Source: Lewinellaceae bacterium
GTDB lineage: Bacteria; Bacteroidota; Bacteroidia; Chitinophagales; Saprospiraceae
Direction: 5' to 3'
DNA length: 64,000 nt
Assembly: GCA_020636375.1 (NCBI GenBank)
Contig: JACJXZ010000001.1
Coordinates: 620,001-684,000, forward strand
The notes under the pieces are model-generated. The model was not told the origin of the DNA. It worked only from the letters and a program-made list of their open reading frames with translations, and searched no databases. A program made the translations under genes and the position numbers. Shown piece by piece: positions 15,830 through 23,360 of the stretch. The stretch's first letter is position 1, and each line of letters starts with the position of its first letter.

Positions 15830-17683
15830 ATGCGAAGAAGCGTTCTGGTTTTTGGGTTTCTCCTGCTGGCGCTGGCGACAGGCGCCCAGCCCACCTTTGT
15901 CATCAAAGCATTACCGCCCAACACGCCCGAAACAGACACGCTTTTCCTGAGCGGATCCATCAACAACTGGGCACCGGACGACCCCGGGTTTGCCTTTGAA
16001 AAAGATGCGTCCGGGCAGCTCTTTCTCACAATAAGCCAGCCCGGCCCGCCGCCCTTCGAATATAAGATCACCCGGGGCAGTTGGGAAAAAGTGGAAACCA
16101 ATGCCTTCGGCCAGTTCGTCAACAACCGTTACCATAAGGGCGCCTCCGGCGAGGATACCGTACGCCTCCGGATACTTAGCTGGGACGACCTGCCGGTCAA
16201 CCCCCGCTTTGGATGGGTAGATATTACCGTCGAAGAGGTGCCGGACAACACGCCGCCCGACGCCTCCATTTACGCTGTGGGCAGCTTCAACGACTGGCAT
16301 CCCGGCGACCCCGACTACCTCCTGGAAAAACAACAGGACGGAACCCTCCGCACTCGCCTCCCCCTCCTGGACGATACCATTTATTACAAGTTTACCCGTG
16401 GCAACTGGGAGACGATCGAAGGGCGGCGCAACGGCAGGGCGCGCATCAACCGGCAGTACATCCTCCGCGGGAACAGCCCGGGGACGGTAACGGCCAGGAT
16501 CGAATCCTGGGAAGACCTCGCCGGCAACCCGATCAACCTCTATACCTTTCTCCTCCTGCTGGCGGCCATCCAGGGCCTGCTGCTGATCCTGGCCATCAAT
16601 ACCCTCCAGGACAACAACCGGGCGGCCAACCGGATATTGTCCGTCCTGCTGCTCCTGTTGTCTGTCGCCCTGGCCGGGCGGGTATCGACCTACGACCGGG
16701 ACACCTTCAACTGGATGCCGCGCCTGCTGCTGCTGCCCGATTTCATCTACTTTCTCTACGCCCCCATTTTTTTGCTGTACATCAACCGCCTGCTGCGCAC
16801 GCCGGCGACGAACCGGTTCGGAATCGGCTGGTGGCATTTTGTGCCTTTCCTGCTACAGGTAGCAGCTTACCTGCCCCTGATCTTCATGCCCAAGGAAGAA
16901 TTCATCTCCCGGGTGGTCAACCAGGACTTCAAGGCCTTCTTTGCCTGGTCGGGCGGATTGGCCCTGGCATTCAATTCCTTTTACTGGCTCATTTGCCACC
17001 GCACCATCCGGCAGTACGAACGAGAATCGGGAGACACCCATGCTTTCGAACCCAACCTGGAATTCCTCCGCGTAGTCATGTGGCTCAAGTTCGCCTGCCT
17101 CCTCATCTGGGGGGCCACCTACTTCATCGGCGGCCTGGGCCTGATCCTGGAAAAAGACCTGAGCTTCATCACCGAAAAAACCACAGACGCCCTCTGGGTG
17201 GTCTTTTCCCTGACGGCTTTCTTCCTGGGTTACTACACCATGCGCCAACCCGAAATCTTCAAACTGCCCGACCCCGACGCCCCACCCACCCCCCAGGGGC
17301 AGGAGGAACAGGACAAGGCCGCCTCGATGGATGAAGAAGAAATGGACGAGATCAAAATCCGGCTGGAACGGGCCATGAATGAAAAACAACCTTACCGCAA
17401 CCCCGGCCTCACCCTCAACGCCCTGGCGGAATTGGCCGACACCAGCCCCCACTCCCTGTCCAGAGTCATCAATGACGGCTATGGGATGAACTTCAACGAT
17501 TTCGTCAACTCCTACCGCGTTGAAGAATTTAAAAAGCTCGCCCGGCAGGAAGAATACCAGAACCATACCCTGCTGGCCATCGCCTTCATCGTCGGGTTCA
17601 ACTCTAAATCGGCGTTTAACCGCTCCTTCAAAAAGTTACAGGATTGTACGCCCCGGGAGTACCTTAAGGAAGTCTTGAACTGA
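15830..17683 (+). CDS. Seven-helix membrane AraC-type regulator with two glycan-binding-like domains
   Basis: The 617-residue protein has a signal peptide (1-19), then two beta-sandwich domains at about 22-118 and 135-228. Each has the CBM48/glycogen-binding pattern: GSINNWAPDDPGF with YKITRGSWEKVE in the first, and GSFNDWHPGDPDY with YKFTRGNWETIE in the second. Seven hydrophobic helices follow (about 237-258, 268-285, 297-320, 333-353, 369-389, 415-440 and 452-471). An AraC-family DNA-binding domain fills 505-615, including TLNALAELADTSPHSLSRVI and IAFIVGFNSKSAFNRSFKK. It probably senses an alpha-glucan outside the membrane and controls genes directly from the membrane. The alpha-amylase gene lies 1.4 kb downstream on the same strand and is a natural target. 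The start is the ATG at the signal peptide. Confidence 0.85.
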   Translation: MRRSVLVFGFLLLALATGAQPTFVIKALPPNTPETDTLFLSGSINNWAPDDPGFAFEKDASGQLFLTISQPGPPPFEYKITRGSWEKVETNAFGQFVNNRYHKGASGEDTVRLRILSWDDLPVNPRFGWVDITVEEVPDNTPPDASIYAVGSFNDWHPGDPDYLLEKQQDGTLRTRLPLLDDTIYYKFTRGNWETIEGRRNGRARINRQYILRGNSPGTVTARIESWEDLAGNPINLYTFLLLLAAIQGLLLILAINTLQDNNRAANRILSVLLLLLSVALAGRVSTYDRDTFNWMPRLLLLPDFIYFLYAPIFLLYINRLLRTPATNRFGIGWWHFVPFLLQVAAYLPLIFMPKEEFISRVVNQDFKAFFAWSGGLALAFNSFYWLICHRTIRQYERESGDTHAFEPNLEFLRVVMWLKFACLLIWGATYFIGGLGLILEKDLSFITEKTTDALWVVFSLTAFFLGYYTMRQPEIFKLPDPDAPPTPQGQEEQDKAASMDEEEMDEIKIRLERAMNEKQPYRNPGLTLNALAELADTSPHSLSRVINDGYGMNFNDFVNSYRVEEFKKLARQEEYQNHTLLAIAFIVGFNSKSAFNRSFKKLQDCTPREYLKEVLN

Positions 17684-17699
17684 TGACAAGGGTGGACGG

Positions 17700-18025
17700 G
17701 GTAGACAGGATGGACGGGATGTACAGGTTTTGGGGGCGCGATGCTTTGGGTAGACAGGATGGACAGGATTGACAGGTTTGGTGGCTGGATGCTTTGGGGA
17801 GGCAGGATGGACAGGATGTACAGGTTTTGGGGGCGCGATGCTTTGGGTAGGCAGGATGGACGGGATGTACAGGTTTTGGGGGCGCGACGCTTTGGGTAGG
17901 CAGGATGGACAGGATTGACAGGTTTGGTGGCTGGATGCTTTGGGGAGGCAGGATGGACGGGATGTACAGGTTCTGGGGGCGCGATGCTTTGGGTAGACAG
18001 GATGTACGGGATGTACAGGTTTGGC
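17700..18025. repeat. 48/49-bp minisatellite, about six to seven copies
   Basis: Units starting GCTTTGGG recur at 17743, 17791, 17840, 17889, 17937 and 17986, a period of 48-49 bp. Two unit types occur, one ending in GGTTTGGTGGCTG and one in GGTTTTGGGGGCGC. Each carries GTAGACAGGATG- and GATGTACAGG-like cores. A Pro/Cys/Ser-rich open frame on the minus strand only reflects the repeat. The array starts about 17 bases after the regulator's stop codon. Confidence 0.9.
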
Positions 18026-18552
18026 AGGCTGGGGACTGTTCAGGACGCTGTGTCTTCCCGCCTGCCTGCCTACCTGGCAGTAATGGCAGGCAGGCTGTGC
18101 CGAAGGCCGGCAGGTTACTCAAAACGCGCAGAGAAACGCGGAGATGTCAAAAAGTATTCGCCTGACAGCGAATACTCTGTGTTCCTCTGCAGCCTCATAT
18201 GTTTGAAAAACCGCAGTGAGCGCAGAGGACCGCAGAGAAGAGTATAGCAGCTCCGCTGCGCAAGCAACATGCTGTATAGGCAACGCCCCCGGAGATGCCA
18301 CACGCCGCTTTTCGGCTACCCGTCTGAGGTTGGACAGCAGAAAGGGGAAAGCCGAGCGGAGTCGAGGCCGAGCGCGTTCAGGAGGCATGAAGTGTCCAGC
18401 CTTAGACGGGTAGCCCGCTTTTCCTCTGTGGCGCTCTGCGCCTCCTGCGGTTAAAAAAACACAGGGGCGCGGAGCGCTGCAGAGAAAGACTGCGTACCTC
18501 AGCGGTTCAAAACTTGAGGGCGGATACAAATTGCTGAACAATCTCCTCTTAT
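18026..18552. other. Gene-free region between the two minisatellites
   Basis: No credible gene. It contains CGCAGAG-rich low-complexity stretches (18123-18240 and 18465-18490) in both orientations, a type of intergenic debris often seen in environmental Bacteroidota genomes. TATTCGCctgacaGCGAATA near 18160 is a 7-bp hairpin. Confidence 0.6.
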
Positions 18553-18564
18553 GGGTTTTCCACT

Positions 18565-18610
18565 GCCCCCCTCATCAAACCGTACGTGCGGTTTTCCCAC
18601 ATACGGCTTA
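18565..18610 (-). mobile_element. Orphan group II intron domain V
   Basis: On the minus strand 18577-18609 reads as a domain V hairpin. The 5' arm AAGCCGTATGTGG holds the AGC catalytic triad, a GAAA-type loop follows, and the 3' arm is CCGCACGTACGGTTT with the usual bulge. It is followed by TGATGAGGGGG, as in many bacterial group II introns. No intron-encoded reverse transcriptase or domains I-IV can be found beside it, so this is a 3' fragment. It sits directly against the 70-bp repeat array. Confidence 0.7.
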
Positions 18611-18612
18611 CT

Positions 18613-18965
18613 CCCGGCAGCCAGCCTCAACTGCCCAAATCATGTACATCCTGTAAATCCTGTCTACCCAAAGCGTTTAAACCCCGGAAGCTACCCTCAA
18701 CTGCCCAAATCATGTACATCCCGTACATCCTGTCTACCCAAAGCGTTTAAACCCCGGCAGCCAGCCTCAACTGCCCAAATCATGTACATCCTGTAAATCC
18801 TGTCTACCCAAAGCGTTTAAACCCCGGAAGCCACCCTCAACTGCCCAAATCATGTACATCCTGTAAATCCTGTCTACCCAAAGCGTTTAACCACCGGCGG
18901 CCAGCCTCAACCGTCCAAATCCTGTACATCCCGTAAAAAAATCCTGTAAATTTTGTAGCGGATTA
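18613..18965. repeat. 70-bp tandem repeat, five copies
   Basis: Units beginning CCCGG recur at 18613, 18683, 18753, 18823 and about 18893, exactly 70 bp apart with few differences. Each contains TGTACATCCTG and CTGTCTACCCAAAGC, the reverse complement of the core of the 48/49-bp array upstream. The two arrays therefore form a long inverted repeat around the intron fragment. The rest of the gap up to the amylase gene holds no gene. Confidence 0.9.
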
Positions 18966-19071
18966 TGATCTGCGGCGATTAACAGGAGTATTACCATTAA
19001 AATTGCACCGTGGATAATGTCCCATTTTCCGAATCCAGAACAAAACAAATACGACTGAAAAATTCTGCCCT

Positions 19072-20499
19072 ATGAAAAAATTTACGCCCTGCCTCCTGTT
19101 CCTTGCCCTTTTCCTCTTCTCCTGTAACCAGGACAAACTTCAGGATGCGTTGACCGAAGAACGCGAACTGAACATCGTACATGTCACCCATCACGACGGC
19201 GCCCCCTTCAGCACGGAAGGGTTCGGCGGCGAGGTATCCACCCGCACCTTTTCCGGCGGCCCCGGCGGCGGGGTGATGATGCAGGCCTTCTACTGGGACC
19301 CGCCGGCCGGCGGCGTATGGTGGGACACCGTTAAGACCAAGCTCGAAGGGTGGTCCAGTGCAGGCATCGAATCCATCTGGCTGCCCCCCGTCTCCAAAGC
19401 CCAGGGCGGCGCCAATTCCATGGGGTACGACCCCACCGACTATTTTGACTTCGGCGATTACAACCAGAACGGGACCGTCGAAACCCGCTTCGGCTCGAAA
19501 ACCGAACTGACCGGCCTCATCAGCGAAGCCCACGCCCAGAATATGAAAGTCTACGCCGATATCGTGCTCAACCACAACAGCGGCGGCCAGCTGGAAAACA
19601 ACCAGTATACCGGCACCCAGACCTGGACCGACTTCACGCAGGTGGCCTCCGGCAAGTTCCTGCGAACGCAGCACGACTTTCACGCCAACTGGGTACACGG
19701 CAACGACGATGGCTACTTCGGCGGTTTCCCCGACCTCTGCCACGATGTGCCCTATGTTCAGGACTGGCTGTGGAAAAGGACTGACGGCGTGGCCAAATAC
19801 TACAAGAACAATATCGGCTTCGACGGCTGGCGCTTCGATTATGTGAAGGGATTTGCCCCCTGGGTCGTGCGGGAGTGGAACAACCACGTCGGCGGCTTCT
19901 CCGTCGGCGAACTCTGGGATGCCAACGTCGACTACCTGAACTGGTGGGCCAACGAGGCCAACAGCAGCGTTTTCGACTTCGCCTGCTACTACAAAATGAA
20001 CGACGCTTTTGACGGCAACAACCTCGCCGTCCTTTACGACGATATGATGTGGAAGCGGAACCCCTTCCGCGCCGTCACCTTCGTGGCCAATCACGACACA
20101 GATGAAATCTGGAATAAAATGCTGGCCTATGCTTACATCCTGACGCACGAAGGTTACCCCACCATTTTCTACCGGGATTATGAAGAATGGCTGAATAAGG
20201 AAAGGCTGAACAACCTGATCTGGATCCACAACAATAAGGCTACCGGGACGACCTCCATCCTCTACGCCGACAACGACGAGTACGTGGCCCGGAGAAATGG
20301 CTACAACGGCCCCGGCCTGATCGTTTACCTCAACAATTCCAACAACTGGGTGCAACGCTGGGTGCCAACCAACTGGTCCAATACTCAGATCAAAGACTTC
20401 ACCGGCCACTCCAACTGGTATCCCACCACCCAGGGCGGCGGATGGGTCGAGATTCAGTGCCCGCCGAAGAGCTATACGGTCTGGTCTCCGAATATTTGA
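19072..20499 (+). CDS. GH13 alpha-amylase lipoprotein
   Basis: The 475-residue product is a lipoprotein (lipobox LFSC, Cys18) with a GH13 barrel. Visible catalytic parts are the nucleophile Asp256 in GWRFDYVKG, the acid/base Glu280 in VGELWD and the stabiliser Asp342 in VANHDTD. The DIVLNHNSGG motif (163-172) and MQAFYWDPP near the start are typical of the archaeal/plant-like alpha-amylase subfamilies. It should cleave internal alpha-1,4 bonds of starch or glycogen while anchored to a membrane, probably at the cell surface. There is no SusC/SusD pair nearby. The glycan-binding membrane regulator upstream on the same strand is a likely controller. Length fits a single-domain enzyme with a short C-terminal sheet. 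Confidence 0.9.
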   Translation: MKKFTPCLLFLALFLFSCNQDKLQDALTEERELNIVHVTHHDGAPFSTEGFGGEVSTRTFSGGPGGGVMMQAFYWDPPAGGVWWDTVKTKLEGWSSAGIESIWLPPVSKAQGGANSMGYDPTDYFDFGDYNQNGTVETRFGSKTELTGLISEAHAQNMKVYADIVLNHNSGGQLENNQYTGTQTWTDFTQVASGKFLRTQHDFHANWVHGNDDGYFGGFPDLCHDVPYVQDWLWKRTDGVAKYYKNNIGFDGWRFDYVKGFAPWVVREWNNHVGGFSVGELWDANVDYLNWWANEANSSVFDFACYYKMNDAFDGNNLAVLYDDMMWKRNPFRAVTFVANHDTDEIWNKMLAYAYILTHEGYPTIFYRDYEEWLNKERLNNLIWIHNNKATGTTSILYADNDEYVARRNGYNGPGLIVYLNNSNNWVQRWVPTNWSNTQIKDFTGHSNWYPTTQGGGWVEIQCPPKSYTVWSPNI

Positions 20500-20780
20500 T
20501 GGGGAGTGCCGGGTGTTCAGTGTTCGCTTTTGGCTGTTCGCTTAGTGAGCCGCGAGCCGCCAATTGCAAACTGCGGCGAAAAGCGAACCACCATCACCAA
20601 CCAGAAACTGACAACTACCCGACATCCGGCGGCGAAAAAAAGCCCCGAATAGGGCCCAGATTATAATATGCAACGACTGAAACCCCGATTAGGCCTATAC
20701 TTGCTCCCGAAACGCAGCCGAAGTTAATTCAGGCGCATTTCCACAGATTACGGAAAATACAGTTTGAGTAATAGGTAAGT
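20500..20780. other. Gene-free stretch after the amylase gene
   Basis: No credible gene. TTCAGTGTTCGC and TTCGCTTAGTGAG-type low-complexity debris fills 20510-20600. The region ends in the terminator hairpin described next, about 280 bases beyond the amylase stop, so the amylase mRNA may have a long 3' tail or a separate short transcript may end there. Confidence 0.4.
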
Positions 20781-20817
20781 GCCGGAGTTGCAACAGAGAG
20801 CTCCGGCATTTTTTTTA
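20781..20817 (+). terminator. Intrinsic terminator, plus strand
   Basis: TGCCGGAG at 20781-20788 pairs with CTCCGGCA at 20802-20809 and is followed by a run of eight T (with the hairpin's last base). This is a classic rho-independent terminator for transcription coming from the amylase side. On the opposite strand the T-run would be on the wrong side. Confidence 0.85.
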
Positions 20818-20916
20818 ATTGCTGTTTTCTGCCTGGGGAACAGCCCTGGGCCCCTCCTGTGTCCCCTGCCTGAGAGGAAACCTCACTTCCCGCTCTAACA
20901 TTTACCCACAGAGAGA

Positions 20917-22062
20917 TCAGGCGCTCCCGGCGGCCAGCTCCCGAAGCCCCCGCAGGGCAAGAGATGAAGGCAGGAAGCCCAACAGCCCGTTGCGCAGGCG
21001 GCCGAGCAGCGGGCTGTCCAGCTGAGCTACCCGGCCGAGGCGGCGGCTCTGGCGGACGATGCGGTCTGCCCGCTTTTTGCGTTGGTTTTGATAGGCGTGG
21101 AAAGCGTCTTCCCGAGGCAAGGACGACAGGCAACCCGCCAGGGCCAAAGCGTCCTCAATAGCCTGGCAGGCACCCTGTCCCATATTTGGGGTAGTCGCAT
21201 GAGCAGCGTCGCCGAGCAGGACGACGCGCTTCGAGTGCCATTTCTTCAGGGGTTCCAGGTCGCTGATGGGGCTGTAGATGATCCGGCCTTCCGGTGTTTG
21301 TTCGATCAGTTCCGCCACGGGGCGGGCGAAGGGCCGAAAAGCATCCAGCAGGCCGGCTTTGGAAAGCCCCGCCCAGTCGCAGCCCCGCTTCTCATTCACC
21401 ACTGCAAACCAATAGATGTTGCCTTCGCTTATGGGCACAATGCCGAAGCGTTGGCCCGGTGCCCAGGCTTCGGTGCCACGTCGCTGCCAGGGCGTAATAT
21501 CCGCCGGGCACATCCCCCGCCAGCATACCTGCCCGGAGGGGCGCTGCCGGGCGGCCGGGAACAGCTGCTGCCGGGCGGCCGAGTGGATGCCGTCGGCGGC
21601 AATCACCACATCGGCCGACACAACCGTCTCATCTTCAAAATACAGCCGTACCTCATCCTCCCCTCCTTCCAGCCGATCCAGCCTTTTGCCTGTTTGAATC
21701 CCATCGTCCGGCAAAGCCTCCAGGAGCAACTGCTGCAATGCGCCCCGGTGGATGCCCAGGTTGGGAACGCCAAACTCCCGGATGAGCGGGCCCAAAGCCG
21801 TTCGGCTGACAGGCCGGAGCTGTTGGTCGGTGATCCGCAGCTCTTCGAGCGGATGGCCCTGTTCCAGCGCCCGGCCCGCCAGGCCCAGCTTCTGAAAAAC
21901 CCGCATGGCGTTGATCGCCAGGGTAATGCCGGCACCAACCGGGCGCAATTCCGGCGCCGCCTCGTAAACGGTAGGGCGAAACCCTTTCTGGCAAAGGGCA
22001 ATAGCCGTAGTAAGCCCGCCGATGCCGCCCCCGATGATGGCAATTGAAGTATCCCTGTCCAT
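20917..22062 (-). CDS. FAD-dependent monooxygenase (PHBH/aromatic hydroxylase-like)
   Basis: This 381-residue flavoprotein has the three expected FAD motifs: GGGIGGL at 11-17, AADGIHSAAR near 155 and LLGDAAHATTPNMGQGACQA near 284. It belongs to the group-A flavin monooxygenases of the salicylate/zeaxanthin-epoxidase type. It would use NAD(P)H and O2 to hydroxylate a small organic substrate in the cytoplasm; the substrate cannot be read from the sequence. Its promoter region holds two palindromes that overlap the -33 and -7 elements, so a repressor should control it. The acyl-CoA-dehydrogenase-like gene lies 57 bases upstream on the same strand but has a separate start before these sites. Confidence 0.85.
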   Translation of the reverse strand: MDRDTSIAIIGGGIGGLTTAIALCQKGFRPTVYEAAPELRPVGAGITLAINAMRVFQKLGLAGRALEQGHPLEELRITDQQLRPVSRTALGPLIREFGVPNLGIHRGALQQLLLEALPDDGIQTGKRLDRLEGGEDEVRLYFEDETVVSADVVIAADGIHSAARQQLFPAARQRPSGQVCWRGMCPADITPWQRRGTEAWAPGQRFGIVPISEGNIYWFAVVNEKRGCDWAGLSKAGLLDAFRPFARPVAELIEQTPEGRIIYSPISDLEPLKKWHSKRVVLLGDAAHATTPNMGQGACQAIEDALALAGCLSSLPREDAFHAYQNQRKKRADRIVRQSRRLGRVAQLDSPLLGRLRNGLLGFLPSSLALRGLRELAAGSA

Positions 22063-22072
22063 AGACGAAAAA

Positions 22073-22118
22073 TTTAGAACAAATGTACTAAATTTTTTTA
22101 TTTAGAACAAGCGTTCTA
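22073..22118 (-). promoter_or_regulatory. Promoter with two palindromic operators before the monooxygenase gene
   Basis: On the minus strand CTTG (22108-22111) stands exactly 20 bases from TACATTTG (22080-22087), matching the Bacteroidota -33/-7 pattern. Two palindromes overlap these elements: TAGAACgcttGTTCTA at 22103-22118 covers the -33 site, and TTTAG(A/T)AC...GT(T/A)CTAAA at 22073-22092 covers the -7 site. Their centres are 28 bases apart. This is the layout of a promoter shut by a TetR- or MarR-type dimer. No such regulator is encoded in the window. Confidence 0.75.
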
Positions 22119-22119
22119 T

Positions 22120-23280
22120 TTATTTATCCTGCGGCAGGGGCCGTCCGAGTATGCTGCCGGCGATCCCGATGCGCTGCATTTCCGCCGTGCCGCCCGCGAG
22201 GGTGAAGCAGCGCGCATCCCTGAACATGCGTTCCAGAGGCAGGCTGCGGGCGTAGCCCTGGGCGCCGCAGAGCTGTATGGCCTCGCTCGTCACCCGGACG
22301 GCCATTTCCGAGGCGTAAACTTTAGCCACGCTCGATTCGTAGCGCCCGGTGATGCCCATTTTGGCGCCAGCCGCTGCCCGGTAGACAAGATAGCGGGCCG
22401 CGTCGAGGCTGATGGCCATGTCGGCCAGCTTGAACTGCACCGCCTGGAAATCGGTGATCCGCCTGCCAAATTGCCGGCGCCCGTCGGCATAATCTTTGGA
22501 AAAATCAAAGGCTCCCTGGGCGATTCCGAGGGCAACGGCCGAAGCGCCTACCCGCTGGCCGTTGTAGGCTGACATCAGCTTCCGGAAGGCAGAACCGGGC
22601 GGCACCACCAGGTTCTCTTTGGGCACGCGCAGGTTTTCGAATTCGAGAATGCCTTCCTGAACCCCCCGGACGCCTAAAGACGGAATCCGCCCGGCGTATT
22701 TAAAGCCCGGCATATCCCGGTGGATGAGGATGGCGCCGATGCCCTGGGGCCCGGGCTTTTCGTGGAAACGGGCGTACAACAAGGTATATTCCCGTTCGCC
22801 GGCGCCCGTGATCCAGTGTTTTTTGCCGTTGATGACGAACGCTTCCTCGTCTTCCGCCGCCGAAGTAGTCAGTTCGGCCAGGGCGGAGCCGGCTTCCGGC
22901 TCCGTCATGCCGATGCTCATCAGCGCTTCGCCCCGGCAGATTGTGGGCAGGACGCGGCGGCGCTGTTCTTCCGTGCCGAAATTCAGGATGGTGATGGCCG
23001 CCCCGAAATTGTGGTCGACAATCAGCCGGGCGCTGATGCCGCAATGCCGGGCGACCTCTTCAATGACCAGAACGGCATCCAGGGTGGAAAGGCCCCGCCC
23101 GCCGTATTGGGCGGGAAAGGTCATCCCAAAATATCCGGCGTCCGCATATTTCTGGATTTGCCGACGGGGGATGTGCTCCTCCTGGTCCCACCGGGCTGCA
23201 TAAGGCGCAATCTCGGATTGGGCAAATTCCCGGGCTTCGGCAACCAAGCGCTTTTGCGCTTCTGACAATCGGAAATCCAT
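22120..23280 (-). CDS. Acyl-CoA dehydrogenase-fold flavoprotein lacking the usual catalytic Glu
   Basis: This 386-residue protein has the full acyl-CoA dehydrogenase fold. FAD and acyl-CoA binding motifs are seen in MSIGMTEPEAGS (121-132), INGKKHWITGAGE (150-162) and DGRRQFGRRITDFQAVQ, and there is the C-terminal QLCGAQGYARSLPLERMFRD. The catalytic Glu is missing at both usual places: LAGGTAEMQR stands where short/medium-chain enzymes have YEGT, and YNGQRVGAS where isovaleryl-CoA-type enzymes have ER. Gln242 and Arg85 occupy sites like those I recall for 3-sulfinopropionyl-CoA desulfinase (Acd of Advenella). A desulfinase or other non-dehydrogenase role is therefore possible. The internal ATG before DFRLSEAQ is the better start. 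Confidence 0.82.
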   Translation of the reverse strand: MDFRLSEAQKRLVAEAREFAQSEIAPYAARWDQEEHIPRRQIQKYADAGYFGMTFPAQYGGRGLSTLDAVLVIEEVARHCGISARLIVDHNFGAAITILNFGTEEQRRRVLPTICRGEALMSIGMTEPEAGSALAELTTSAAEDEEAFVINGKKHWITGAGEREYTLLYARFHEKPGPQGIGAILIHRDMPGFKYAGRIPSLGVRGVQEGILEFENLRVPKENLVVPPGSAFRKLMSAYNGQRVGASAVALGIAQGAFDFSKDYADGRRQFGRRITDFQAVQFKLADMAISLDAARYLVYRAAAGAKMGITGRYESSVAKVYASEMAVRVTSEAIQLCGAQGYARSLPLERMFRDARCFTLAGGTAEMQRIGIAGSILGRPLPQDK

Positions 23281-23360
23281 AGTTGTACTTTTAGTTTTTT
23301 TCAAAACCGTCCTGGCGGCAACCGGCAACCCTGCCTTCCCGCATTTTCGCATCGCTCGCG

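Noticed and set aside
17664..18122. 152-codon minus-strand frame with PSCLPKAS repeats
   Set aside because: The peptide simply translates the 48/49-bp minisatellite, and no start or export signal fits.
17700..18965. CRISPR array
   Set aside because: The repeat units are 48-70 bp with no unique spacers; the whole unit repeats. No cas gene is present.
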